This document shows, piece after piece, positions 45,271 to 53,881 of a stretch of DNA of 64,000 bases. The notes beneath the pieces are model-generated. The model saw nothing but the letters and a program-made list of their open reading frames with translations, had not been told where the DNA came from and ran no database searches. The position numbers were made by a program, and so were the translations under genes. The number at the start of each line of letters is the position of its first letter. The first letter of the stretch is position 1. Source of the stretch: a bacterium (GTDB taxonomy: Bacteria > Armatimonadota > Zipacnadia > Zipacnadales > UBA11051); the NCBI GenBank assembly GCA_030604405.1, contig JAUVVY010000009.1, positions 42,604-106,603 of the forward strand, given 5' to 3'.

Positions 45271-45404
45271 TGCCCTGAGCCTGTCGAAGGGCCGAAGGTA
45301 TGTTTGGGCGCAGCCCAACATACCTGAGACTGGCCCACGGCTTCACGCATCGCGTGGCTCGGGCATCCAAAATTCAACCCCGTGGGTCGGGCATCCTGCC
45401 CGAC
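45271..45404. repeat. R3 and R1 palindromes between ilvA and the short cyclase
   Basis: CCCTGAGCCTGTCGAAGGG (about 45273-45291) is a typical R3 copy. GTGGGTCGGGCATCCTGCCC (45382-45401) is an R1 copy that overlaps the 3' end of the cyclase gene. Confidence 0.75.
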
Positions 45405-45904
45405 TCCATAACGATCTCTATACCCGTCAGCTCAGCGCCCTCGGCTGCCGCGGCTACTTGCTGTGTGATGGCGAAGTCGTGGCCGCGCAGCATCACGGCG
45501 GCGGTGTTAACCGGCTCCCCGATGACATCGAAGCGCCGGATCGAGGGCGGCCCCATTTCTCCGGCTATCACCGGCCCCAGCGCCATCGCCACACTCATCT
45601 GCATCGGCTCGGCCGGTTGAAACTTTTCCTGCAGCTTGGCGAATTCCGCCCGCATGATCCGAGCGGCCTCGATTGCGCGTTTAGTGTCGCCAGGCTCCCA
45701 GACGATCAGGGCTGCGTCGCCTATCACCTTCAGGAGTTGCCCGCCGTGCTCCTCGGCGATTGGCAGCACTTTTTCATAGATCTCGGTGAGGCAGCGGAAG
45801 GTTTCCTGCGCGCTCTTTGTGCTCGTCCCGCGCAGCCACTTCTTGATATCAACGAAGCAGACGAGCAGTTCTCTGGCTTCACATTCCGATCCCACGCTTC
45901 TCAC
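45374..45904 (-). CDS. Short stand-alone class III cyclase-domain protein
   Basis: The 176-residue protein is just a nucleotidyl cyclase homology domain: the metal Asp in VCFVDIKKWLRG, the second Asp in LLKVIGDAALIVW, and RRFDVIGEPVNTAAVML near the end. Both metal-binding aspartates are kept. There is no sensor or membrane part. The last residues (ESGRMPDPRG) are encoded by an R1 repeat, so the natural C-terminus may have been replaced. The GTG start at 45904 follows AAGGAT. Activity is uncertain; it may be a decayed or minimal cyclase. Confidence 0.65.
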   Translation of the reverse strand: MRSVGSECEARELLVCFVDIKKWLRGTSTKSAQETFRCLTEIYEKVLPIAEEHGGQLLKVIGDAALIVWEPGDTKRAIEAARIMRAEFAKLQEKFQPAEPMQMSVAMALGPVIAGEMGPPSIRRFDVIGEPVNTAAVMLRGHDFAITQQVAAAAEGAELTGIEIVMESGRMPDPRG

Positions 45905-45916
45905 ATCCTTGTTGGC

Positions 45917-46010
45917 GCTCAGCTCAGGCCCATCGCCACGACGTTCCTATACGAGATCTCCAGGCTGTCGCAGGGATCGCCCGAACAGATCTCCTGCTCG
46001 ACTGATGGCC
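45917..46010 (-). pseudogene. 3'-end fragment of a sugar isomerase/epimerase gene
   Basis: Read on the minus strand this gives QEICSGDPCDSLEISYRNVV then AMGLS and a stop, matching the last 26 codons of the intact gene at 47222 (CPGDPFDSLAISYKNLVEMG) almost residue for residue. DNA similarity runs to about 46010 and then stops. It is a duplicated gene end. Confidence 0.8.
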
Positions 46011-46029
46011 TTGCGGTCGCTGGCTGGGG

Positions 46030-47010
46030 CTATTCTTCGGCGGCCTCGGGCAGCGTCAATCGCCACGCGTCATTCTGTACCGGCCAATGGTTGCCGGCCA
46101 CTACCCACAGGCTGTTGTCATAGACATAACACGTGGATTCGTGGCGCGTTGAGAAGCCCGTCGCCTCCGACTCGAACTCATGCCACGTCGTCCCATCCTC
46201 TGTGTACCAGACATCCCCGAAGTTCTTGGCGTTGACGTTGTCATACCCGCCGATGATCCACATCTTGCCGGCATAGACTTTGGAGATGAACCACATCCGC
46301 GGCGCCCATGGTGCATGCTCCAGGACGCGTTCCCACGTCACCCCATCCGCTGAGCACCAGACATCATTGAGAGTCGTAGTCTTCTCATAGCCCTTCTCGG
46401 GAGGATCACTGGGCCCACTGGTGGCGCCGCCCATGACCCAGAGCTTATCCTTGAATACCGCGACTGCCGAGGCGGACCGCTTTCCGGACGACGCATCGTC
46501 GGTGGCACACGTCCAGTTGACGCCATCGGTCGTATGCCAGACGTCCTTACCGCTTCCCAGTTGCCATATCTTGCCATCAAACACAACCAGCTCACCGTAG
46601 CCTCTGGTGCCGAACGGGGTCTTCTCCAGGACCTGCGTCCAGTTGAGGCCATCGGTCGAATTCCAGACGCTACCCTTGATGGCCCACATCTTCCCATCGT
46701 AGGCCACCATCTCGGCGTAGCCGTCGTAGGGGGTCGCCTCACTGACCCGAGTCCATGTCGCGCCATCTGTTGACCACCACAGGTCTCTGGTGAGCACGTT
46801 CCCGTGGTAGTACCCGTTGCTGATCCACATCTTCCCATCGAACACGCAGTCCTCCGCCGTGTCGCGCGGGCTGAAGGCCGCCTCCTTTGTCACGCATACC
46901 CAGCTACTGGGCTGCGCCTCTCCAGGCTTTTCGCCTTCTCCGCCATCCTGCGCCACCGCCAGAGAGCTCAGCAGCAGCGCCACTGCCAGCATACACATCG
47001 CTTCCTTCAT
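46030..47010 (-). CDS. Secreted kelch-type beta-propeller protein
   Basis: ATG at 47010 follows GGGAG; a signal peptide (residues 1-20, ending SLAVAQ) and a Pro/Glu-rich linker precede about six repeats of the pattern V-x-DGKMW...GG...VW-x-STDG-x-W-x-x-V (FDGKMWISNG, YDGKMWAIKG, FDGKIWQLGS, FKDKLWVMGG, YAGKMWIIGG, YDNSLWVVAG). That makes a kelch-like or 'exo-sialidase-like' propeller of 326 residues, likely exported. No catalytic residues are apparent; it could bind glycan or protein. Confidence 0.75.
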   Translation of the reverse strand: MKEAMCMLAVALLLSSLAVAQDGGEGEKPGEAQPSSWVCVTKEAAFSPRDTAEDCVFDGKMWISNGYYHGNVLTRDLWWSTDGATWTRVSEATPYDGYAEMVAYDGKMWAIKGSVWNSTDGLNWTQVLEKTPFGTRGYGELVVFDGKIWQLGSGKDVWHTTDGVNWTCATDDASSGKRSASAVAVFKDKLWVMGGATSGPSDPPEKGYEKTTTLNDVWCSADGVTWERVLEHAPWAPRMWFISKVYAGKMWIIGGYDNVNAKNFGDVWYTEDGTTWHEFESEATGFSTRHESTCYVYDNSLWVVAGNHWPVQNDAWRLTLPEAAEE

Positions 47011-47221
47011 CGCCAATGTCTCCCTTCTTGGAGGTTGAGACGGCGTCGGGCTGCCGCTCAGTTGTTCACTTCATGGACTGCAGCTTGCTCTTGCCCATAC
47101 GCGTTGTCATGCGAGACAACGTGCATTTCGCCGCTTGTCGGCCATGGCCGTATGTCCCTGCTCCCCGGCTTGTTGTGGAAGAAGCAGTTGTGACGGATCT
47201 CGAATTGACCAGACCTTGACG

Positions 47222-48007
47222 TCAGCTCAGCCCCATCTCCACCAGGTTCTTGTAGGAGATCGCCAGGCTGTCGAAGGGGTCGCCGGGGCAGGTGTCTTGT
47301 TCAATGGCAGCATAGACGCAGCCGGCTTTCTCGGCGGCTTCGTTGATGCCCGGCCAGTCCAGGTTTCCCTCGCCGATCTCGGTGTAGAACTGCTCCCGCT
47401 GCAGCGTGATGGCGAAGTCTTTGTAGTGCAGCACCGGGCAGCGGCCGGCGCATTTTTCTATCCACGCCACCGGGCTGCCGCCGCCGTGAGCTACCCAGTA
47501 GGTGTCAAGCTCGAAGTTGAAAAGCTCCGGGTCGCTTTCATCGAAGAAGATCTCCAGCATGGTGCGTTTGCTGCCTGCGGGGCGGGCGAATTCGGTGCTG
47601 TGGTTGTGATAGATGAAGCTCAGACCGCTCTCGGCGAGTTTCGCGGCCACTTCCGAGGCCTCCCTGGCGAAGCGGATGCAGTTGGCCTCGCTGTCGTAGG
47701 TCCCTGCCGGCGCGCCGCCGATGCCCGGGTATTTGCAGCCCATGATCTGGTGCTCCTCGACTACTTTCTCCGGGCTGTCGCGCATCTCGTCGAAGGAGAT
47801 ATGGCTGGCGCAGATGCTGACGCCTTCGCCGTCGCAGACCTTGCGGAACTCCTGGTAGCCCATTTCGGGCACGCCTTGCATGGCTGACGACTGCAGTGCG
47901 GTGTAGCCGATTCTGGCGATCTTTTTGACGCTTTCGATGACATCTGCGGCTGTCTGGCAGAAGTCGCGGACGGTGTACATTTGTGCGGCAACGATGGGTT
48001 TTGGCAT
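47222..48007 (-). CDS. Sugar phosphate isomerase/epimerase (xylose isomerase-like TIM barrel)
   Basis: The 261-residue protein starts at ATG 48007 after AGGAGG, with PIVAAQMYTVRDF as the first strand. Metal-binding residues are expected in FIYHNHSTEF, FELDTYW and PVLHYKDF, all visible in the right order for the AP-endonuclease-2/xylose-isomerase-like family. The family includes IolE, IolI and KguE-type enzymes; the substrate is unknown. It is cytoplasmic. A duplicate of its 3' end lies at 45917-46010 on the same strand. Confidence 0.85.
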   Translation of the reverse strand: MPKPIVAAQMYTVRDFCQTAADVIESVKKIARIGYTALQSSAMQGVPEMGYQEFRKVCDGEGVSICASHISFDEMRDSPEKVVEEHQIMGCKYPGIGGAPAGTYDSEANCIRFAREASEVAAKLAESGLSFIYHNHSTEFARPAGSKRTMLEIFFDESDPELFNFELDTYWVAHGGGSPVAWIEKCAGRCPVLHYKDFAITLQREQFYTEIGEGNLDWPGINEAAEKAGCVYAAIEQDTCPGDPFDSLAISYKNLVEMGLS

Positions 48008-48009
48008 TG

Positions 48010-48720
48010 CTGGTGCCTCCTGATTATTGGAATTTGGTCCTGGCGACACGTGTGACAGTACTTCTAACTGCTCACTTAGCCCTCATGCCTTTGATTCCCC
48101 TCTCCCTGTGGCGGGTACCCGCGCCAAAGGAGTGGGTGAGGCCAGGGGTGAGGGCTAGCCAGAGCCTATGCCTTATCGAGATGCGGCTTGTCGTTTGGCT
48201 TGCCCCGGTGTTTTGTTACTGGCTGAGTTCAGTTGGCGGACGAGCGGAGGCAGATTTCGCCGGCGATGCGCGGATACCTCCGGCTCGGAGAGATTTGTGG
48301 GCAGCCACCTCGACAATGCCGAGCCGTGTTACTTGCCTTGCGCTTCCCAAGTATTACCGCGTGGGCCAGGCTTTCCAGCCTGGCAATGCCTTCTACCCTT
48401 CCCCTGGCACGGGTTTCCTTCATGTTATGCCGTGGAACGGGCATCCAGCAGGCCCTGCCGTGTCCGCCCTGAGCTTGCCGAAGGGAGCTTGTCGAAGGGC
48501 AGCCCGACAATGCCTTTCACCTTGCCCGTGGGCCAGCCATCCCAAATAATGTCCCGTGGGTCGGGCATCCTGCCCGACTCGATTGCCGTTATTGTTTGCC
48601 TTCTGGAGGGGCGGGGTACCCGCGCCGGAGGCGTGGGTCAGAGGGGAGTTTGCCTGCAAACCCACGGCCATCCGGTCCAGCCGTTGTCCTTTCAGCTTGG
48701 GCGCGGCACCCTGCTCGACT
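48010..48720. repeat. Dense interspersed-repeat block
   Basis: No gene is supported here. The block holds R2 (48077-48160, with a GCGGGTACCCGC palindrome inserted), R1 variants (48354-48384 and 48552-48579), a double R3 (48467-48499), and a stretch at 48595-48690 sharing AGTTTGCCTGCAAAC-type sequence with the inner part of the MITE-like copy B. The pieces look like stacked insertions of small repeats. Confidence 0.7.
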
Positions 48721-48919
48721 CCATAGAGAGTGTGTGATCTGATCTTCGCGCGGCTGGCTGCTGCCGTTTGGGGCGAGGTGGCGGATACCCGCTCGGGCGT
48801 CCACTCCGGAGGAGTGGGTCAAGCGGGTGAGGGTGGTGAGCGGGGCGAGGTGGGTGAGTGGTGGTGCGGGTTGTGGGTTTGGCCCTGCTCGGTGCTCTCC
48901 GCCTCCGCACACGCACCTC

Positions 48920-49112
48920 GGGTGTCGCAGCGCGCCGCGAAGGCTGTGGCAGGTAATGGGCCACGCCGCTGCGAACATAATTGAGACTGTGCACAACGGG
49001 CTGACTCGCGAGGCGCGGGGTGGGCCGCACGGCGGCCCAAGTGGTTTTTCTGACCTCTGGCCGGGAGCACGTGGCGGATGTCTTGGATCGGCCGCCACGC
49101 CGCCGGCTAGGA
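48920..49112 (+). pseudogene. ilvA: Fragment of the ilvA 3' end (ACT domain)
   Basis: The stretch aligns by eye with ilvA positions about 44975-45170: shared runs include CGGGAGCACGT, GATGTCTTG and CACGCCGCCGGCTA, and one frame gives ANIIETVHNGLT for ilvA's ANIIEILHNRLT. Internal frameshifts and a GC-rich insertion break it. It lies about 3.7 kb from the intact gene in the same orientation. Confidence 0.75.
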
Positions 49113-49202
49113 AGCGCGTAGACACACACACACCTCACCCCGAAACAGCCGAATTGTGGAATGTTTCCAATAAACCAACTGGCTAGAAGGAGACGCACAG
49201 AG

Positions 49203-51599
49203 ATGCCAGCGCGAGATAAGGAGTACTGCATTTCATGCAATGTGCGTGCGTATCGTGTAGCGCACCTTCTCGACACAGATGGCGACTATGAGCAGGCTAG
49301 AGCTGTGATTAGTCTCGGCACCGCTCGTTGGGGCGGACTGTTCAGTATAGCCGTGCCTGTTTCGGGAGGGAGTATTGCCCCAGGTTGGTGGGATCTGCTC
49401 CGCTGGTACGACCCAGATATTATGCACATACAGGCACCCGATTATCCAGACTTGTCAGAACCGACGGATCAAGGTGTCTTGCCTTTCCACGTGTTGTCTA
49501 CAGCTTCCATGCACTGGGATGTGGAGAGCAATCCTTTGATGTACAGTGCACGCAGTCCCCTCAGCCAACTGGCGGTCTATGAGACTGAAACGATCACTTC
49601 CGCGGCCCCCTTGGCAGATTGGCGCGTGATACACACAGAGGCTGCGCCCTATAGGGATTTCCTCGAGGCGAGCGTGGGGATGCCTCCAAGCGTAATGCCT
49701 ATGGATGATTTTGCGCACCTGGAGCTCACGCACATTGAAGTTAACCAGACTGAAATGCCTTGGCCGCTCGCGAAGGAACAGATGCTTTCCTCGCAACTCC
49801 ACCACACTCGATGGCACCTCCGGGGCGCAGTCGGAAGAACCCGTTCCGGTTTTCCTCCTCGTCCTCTTCTCGTCGTTTCCGAGCAGGCCAATGTGCCTGA
49901 TTTTTGCTGCTTCTGGTCTGCGCGCGCCATTTACCTTGGTTGGGCATCTGTGCATTGGGTTCCTCTAGCAATTGTCCGGAACAACACTCGCGATGTACAG
50001 CATTGGCTCGCCGCAAATTGCATGCAATTCGCAGCGGGAAAGCCCCACTTTCTTATCACCAGCATGACTGTGGCACAAGATGAACTTGAAAGAACTGCCG
50101 CCGTGCTCTCTAATGACACCATGGCTGCGAGTGTCAGCAGCGTAGATGACATCCTGTGTCATACGCCTGATGCGGCGGATTTGAGCACTCCGTCGCAAAT
50201 CCAAAAACAGGGGCTTGTCTCAGGCAGCACACGTGTGCTGACCCCACAGCCTGGCCTGCGATTTCCACACCCTCGTGGTAATCTTGGCAGATGGGCTGTA
50301 GATATTGAGGTCGAACATAATGATCCTGCAAAGCCTGGACTTCACTATCCGCGCAGCGTGGGCCTGGCTGACCAGATGATCCGTGGCGAATGCTGGGAGC
50401 AATATCGTTATGCACCGGAAACTGAAGCCAGGGTGTTGCGGGATGGAACTCTTTCAGTTGGCGTAACAGGTTACAACTCCGTGATCGCTGTGAATGCCCT
50501 GGAAGCCGCAGCGGTCGCCGTCCATACTCTCACAGTTCCACGATTCGATGCAGCCCCTCGCAATATGAACTATGACCCTGATAGGACAACAGTACGCATG
50601 GAAGCTTACGCCCGTGCTTACCGTAAGGTTACTCGTTCTGAGAAGGGTGTTGCGGCCGCCCATGTGGCCTCTCTGCTACAGAGCTGGGAGGATATGAAGC
50701 AGCTCCTTGCTTGGCAGGAAAGGCTGCAATACCTTGTGGGCAATTCTCGCAGTACAAAGCAGTTCGCGGGGAAGTTCGCGCCGGACGATGCCGAACCGGA
50801 TGATGCTGAATTCAAGAGGGTTCTCCGCATGACTGATGACTGGATGATACCATTCCTTGTTGAACGAAGAATGCTCTTGCAGGGATACTACCTTAGATGC
50901 CAACACTGCAATAGCTGTGCATGGTATCCGCTCGATGATGTTGGTCAGGACTACCAATGCAGTAGGTGTCTCCAGATGAACCGCACGGGGCCACACCCAG
51001 AATACAGCTACCAACTTGCTCCCTTAGTGGAGCGTGCAATCAGCAAGCATCAGCTTCTTCCTCTCGCGGCAACTGCTCTCTTGGCGCGAGAGGCTAAGAA
51101 CGACTTCTTCTGGCAACCAGAAACACTCATGGCCGAGCCCGTAGACCCGGACTGGTCGAATACCGACATAGACATCTTCTGCGTTCGTGACGGCGGCCTC
51201 ATCATTGGCGAAGCTGCGCAAGAGGGCGGGTTCAGTCAAACCGACATGAGGAACCTGCGAAGATTCGCCTCAGTCTTACGGCCCTCAGAGATCGTCTTTG
51301 CAGTGATGCGGAGGCAGCTAACGCAAAGTGATCAAGAGCGCATTGGCCAACTGCAGGCAGATGTGGAGCAGTTCGGCACGGAGGTCTGCATCTTCCTCAA
51401 ACATCATCTCCTGCAATCCGACCGGGATGCTCAGCCCCGCCGTCAGTTCTTGGGCAACCCGCGAACCCGCAAGGTCCATCGGATTTCCTGTCGGTATGCT
51501 CGCGGCATCAGACCCCCGCTGGAGCGTTTTGAAACTTACAACGAGGCCGCCGCCAACGGCTACCGGGCGTGCACGGAGTGCCAACCCGACCAACGCTAG
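49203..51599 (+). CDS. Large zinc-ribbon and PD-(D/E)XK-nuclease-like accessory protein
   Basis: The 798-residue protein starts at ATG 49203 after AAGGAGA; a start at 49161 is less likely. I do not recognise its first 500 residues. Residues 566-589 form a zinc ribbon (CQHC...CSRC). Residues about 655-735 resemble a PD-(D/E)XK nuclease core: TDIDIFCVRDGGLIIGEAAQ, with D655, D657 and E670, then a helix, then PSEIVFAVMRR; the usual Lys is Ala in GEA. The last about 50 residues (FLGNPRTRKVHRISCRYARG; GYRACTECQ) look like an Ada-type Cys4 module that often ends nucleases. Base composition and codon use are visibly more AT-rich than the neighbours. A role in defence is inference. Confidence 0.6.
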   Translation: MPARDKEYCISCNVRAYRVAHLLDTDGDYEQARAVISLGTARWGGLFSIAVPVSGGSIAPGWWDLLRWYDPDIMHIQAPDYPDLSEPTDQGVLPFHVLSTASMHWDVESNPLMYSARSPLSQLAVYETETITSAAPLADWRVIHTEAAPYRDFLEASVGMPPSVMPMDDFAHLELTHIEVNQTEMPWPLAKEQMLSSQLHHTRWHLRGAVGRTRSGFPPRPLLVVSEQANVPDFCCFWSARAIYLGWASVHWVPLAIVRNNTRDVQHWLAANCMQFAAGKPHFLITSMTVAQDELERTAAVLSNDTMAASVSSVDDILCHTPDAADLSTPSQIQKQGLVSGSTRVLTPQPGLRFPHPRGNLGRWAVDIEVEHNDPAKPGLHYPRSVGLADQMIRGECWEQYRYAPETEARVLRDGTLSVGVTGYNSVIAVNALEAAAVAVHTLTVPRFDAAPRNMNYDPDRTTVRMEAYARAYRKVTRSEKGVAAAHVASLLQSWEDMKQLLAWQERLQYLVGNSRSTKQFAGKFAPDDAEPDDAEFKRVLRMTDDWMIPFLVERRMLLQGYYLRCQHCNSCAWYPLDDVGQDYQCSRCLQMNRTGPHPEYSYQLAPLVERAISKHQLLPLAATALLAREAKNDFFWQPETLMAEPVDPDWSNTDIDIFCVRDGGLIIGEAAQEGGFSQTDMRNLRRFASVLRPSEIVFAVMRRQLTQSDQERIGQLQADVEQFGTEVCIFLKHHLLQSDRDAQPRRQFLGNPRTRKVHRISCRYARGIRPPLERFETYNEAAANGYRACTECQPDQR

Positions 51600-51763
51600 C
51601 CTAGCCTCGTCACACACAGTCACTTGGCCCTCTGGAGGGTGGGTGACCTTGTTGTATTGACACTGCCCTGCTCTCCGCGCTCGCCCTAGGTCGCGCCGAG
51701 CGAAGGCTTGCGCCGTTGCGACCGTTTCGCACACCGCCCCGCTGCGGTTTTCTTTCCCCGAGG

Positions 51764-52672
51764 CTAGGCCCTCTCATCCAGCCACTCGCACAGCTCGCCG
51801 TAGTGGCAGAACCATGCCCGCCCGGTCGCCGCCGCGGTCTGGAAGATCAACCGCATGGTGTGCAGATGAGGGTCAACTACGGCCAAGATGGCCGGATGGC
51901 AGCAGATCGAGAAGACCAGATCATCTTCGATGGCAGTCCGCAGGCCGATCGCGACCGCGTCGAGCCATTCGTTCAGCATCAATTTGAAGACACGGAAGGC
52001 GATGCAGTCGGTCAGGCCCATCAGCGGGATTTCCCACAGGCCGTTGGGATAGCGGAAGGGCTGCAGGTCGCGGATACAGCGGGCGAAGACTTCGGGCGCA
52101 GCCGTGGTGGCATCAGCGCCCTCGGGCAGCACGCCGTCATAGGCCGCCGAGCAGAAGCGGTAGCCGAGGGACTTGAGAAAATCGAGCAATTCCAGCTCAT
52201 TTGCGATGGTGCCGCTGCGGAATCCGCCCGGGGTGCGAAAGCCGACCGGCTCGACGTCGAGTTCCTCCTGGATCAGGCGATGGGTGAGGCTGATTTCGTC
52301 TTCCACAACCTGTCGCGGGCTGCGATTGCCAACCTGCAGGTCGCCCCGGGTGTAGGATGGCGACAGGTTCTCGGGCGTCTTGGCGATGACACTGACGTGG
52401 CTGTAGGTGTGGTTGCCGATGGCGTGGCCGGCCGCAGCGGCATCGCGCAGGTATCGGATATCTGGCTGCTGCAGCGCCGCGCCCATTACGAAATAGTGCA
52501 CGTGCGCGTCATATTCGTCAGCCAGGTCGTTGATCTTATCCACGTACAGTTTGACCTCGTCGGCGATAAGATGCTTGCGGCCGGTCCAGTCCGAGTCCCA
52601 GTACGGCCAGTTCTTGGCGGCCATCTCGACGTCGAAGGTGATCGCAACCGGAAAGCGCTCCTGTGCTGGCAT
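51764..52672 (-). CDS. Polysaccharide deacetylase (NodB-like)
   Basis: The 302-residue NodB-homology protein has the catalytic Asp region AITFDVEMA, the metal motif GNHTYSHVS (HxxxH) and the FRTPGGFRSG motif. Such enzymes remove N- or O-acetyl groups from chitin, peptidoglycan or exopolysaccharide; without a signal peptide it may act in the cytoplasm like related allantoinase-type members. ATAGGAG precedes the ATG by about 6 bases, and a perfect 11-bp hairpin lies immediately upstream. Confidence 0.87.
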   Translation of the reverse strand: MPAQERFPVAITFDVEMAAKNWPYWDSDWTGRKHLIADEVKLYVDKINDLADEYDAHVHYFVMGAALQQPDIRYLRDAAAAGHAIGNHTYSHVSVIAKTPENLSPSYTRGDLQVGNRSPRQVVEDEISLTHRLIQEELDVEPVGFRTPGGFRSGTIANELELLDFLKSLGYRFCSAAYDGVLPEGADATTAAPEVFARCIRDLQPFRYPNGLWEIPLMGLTDCIAFRVFKLMLNEWLDAVAIGLRTAIEDDLVFSICCHPAILAVVDPHLHTMRLIFQTAAATGRAWFCHYGELCEWLDERA

Positions 52673-52687
52673 GCCTGTCTCCTATCG

Positions 52688-52712
52688 GGAGACACCATGC
52701 TTCATGGTGTCT
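52688..52712. promoter_or_regulatory. Perfect inverted repeat in the 5' leader of the deacetylase gene
   Basis: GAGACACCATG and CATGGTGTCTC form an 11-bp perfect inverted repeat around a 3-base loop, ending about 4 bases before the Shine-Dalgarno on the minus strand. It could be an operator or an RNA hairpin that controls ribosome access. Confidence 0.45.
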
Positions 52713-52872
52713 CTGGCACTGCGGATTTGCTGTACCAGACACACTATTCGTCTGATGTCCGAGTGCGCCCTTCTTCGGGGACTTGTCTGGGGACAGCGCC
52801 CGAGGAAGTGGCGGTCGGCCCTCCTGCGACTTTTCTCTCTCATCTAATCGTCGGCCCTCGCACCCGGAAAAC

Positions 52873-52909
52873 CAAACTGCTACCCCCCCGTAGGGGGGGT
52901 AGCAGTTTG
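52873..52909. repeat. Perfect 17-bp inverted repeat with C7/G7 arms
   Basis: CAAACTGCTACCCCCCC is followed by GTA and then its exact complement. On the minus strand the hairpin is followed by GTTTTCC, so it might terminate the response-regulator transcript coming from 53158, but the G7 tract is unusual for that. The rest of 52673-53157 contains an AT-rich patch (52910-52980) and several C-rich TCCCCCCTAG-type motifs but no gene. Confidence 0.55.
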
Positions 52910-53157
52910 TCTCGCCCAGAATTTTTCCAAAAAATCGCTGCTATTTTGATAGTTTTCTACTTTGCCTGCAAAATAGCATTTGCTCCCCCCTAGCAACAAA
53001 GCCCGTAGTATCAGGGGCTCGTGGCGTCGGCGGCGATTTACTCCCCTAGAGCAAAACGGCGCAACGGCCGAATCTGACCCCCCTCAGCAAGCGGTTGCAG
53101 AGAGGGAGCAACACGTATCGCCCAGCGGCACTCGGGAGTACCCGCTGCTCTTCGGCC

Positions 53158-53847
53158 TCAAGCCTTCAGTTTGTAGCCGTAGCTGGGGACGGTGATGATA
53201 ATATGGGGAGTGGCGGGATTGTCTTCGATCTTGTGGCGCAGCCGCCCGATATGCACATCGAGGGTGCGGGTATTGCTGCCGTTGCTCAGACCCCAGACTT
53301 CCTTGAGCAGCTCCTGTCGGGAAAGCGCCTTCTCACAGTGGGCGGCCAGGAGCCTGAGCAGATCAAATTCCTTCGGGGTGAGCTTGACAAGCTGGCCGCG
53401 AACTGTAACTTCATGGCGAGCGACATCTATCGTGAGGTTGTTGAGTTCGTAGCGCTCGCTATTGGCGGCGGGGGTGACGTATTCGTGGGCGCGACGCAGT
53501 TGTGCCCTGATGCGGGCCAATAATTCGCGGGACGAATAGTTGGGGTAGATGTAATCATTAGCGCCGGCCTCGAAGGTCTGCGCCATCGTCTCTTCGTCGT
53601 ACGCTTCCACCAAGGTGATGATCGGGACATCGGTGATGTGCCTGACGCGCTCGCATACACGGGGCAGCGACCCGTCAGCGCCGGCCTCGTGGAGGACTAC
53701 CAGGTCCGCTTCTTCGACATGTCGGTCGAATCCGTGCTTGTGCGCGTTTTCGAGGAGGCTGAATTGTAGCAGGTCGGAGGAGGTGACACTACGAAGCTGC
53801 TCAGTCATTTCGGGTCGGCAGCCGATCATCAGGAGCGTCCAGGCCAC
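53158..53847 (-). CDS. OmpR-type regulator with degenerate receiver
   Basis: The C-terminal half (about residues 130-229) is a winged helix of the OmpR/PhoB type (LVKLTPKEFDLLRLLAAHCEK; RTLDVHIGRLRHKIE). The N-terminal half has receiver topology, but the usual acidic pocket (DDE) is replaced by MIGCRPE, the phospho-acceptor Asp position reads LVVLHEAG, and the conserved Lys region reads DYIYPNYSS. It is thus unlikely to be phosphorylated and may respond to ligand or protein contact. GTG start at 53847. It lies 34 bp after the HTH gene 53882-54442, and no sensor kinase is adjacent. Confidence 0.82.
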   Translation of the reverse strand: MAWTLLMIGCRPEMTEQLRSVTSSDLLQFSLLENAHKHGFDRHVEEADLVVLHEAGADGSLPRVCERVRHITDVPIITLVEAYDEETMAQTFEAGANDYIYPNYSSRELLARIRAQLRRAHEYVTPAANSERYELNNLTIDVARHEVTVRGQLVKLTPKEFDLLRLLAAHCEKALSRQELLKEVWGLSNGSNTRTLDVHIGRLRHKIEDNPATPHIIITVPSYGYKLKA

Positions 53848-53881
53848 GGCTGATCACCCCCGCAGTCCGGTGCCGCGCCAT

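Noticed and set aside
48010..48720. CRISPR array in the repeat block
   Set aside because: The repeats differ in type, orientation and spacing; there is no series of identical direct repeats with uniform spacers and no cas gene.
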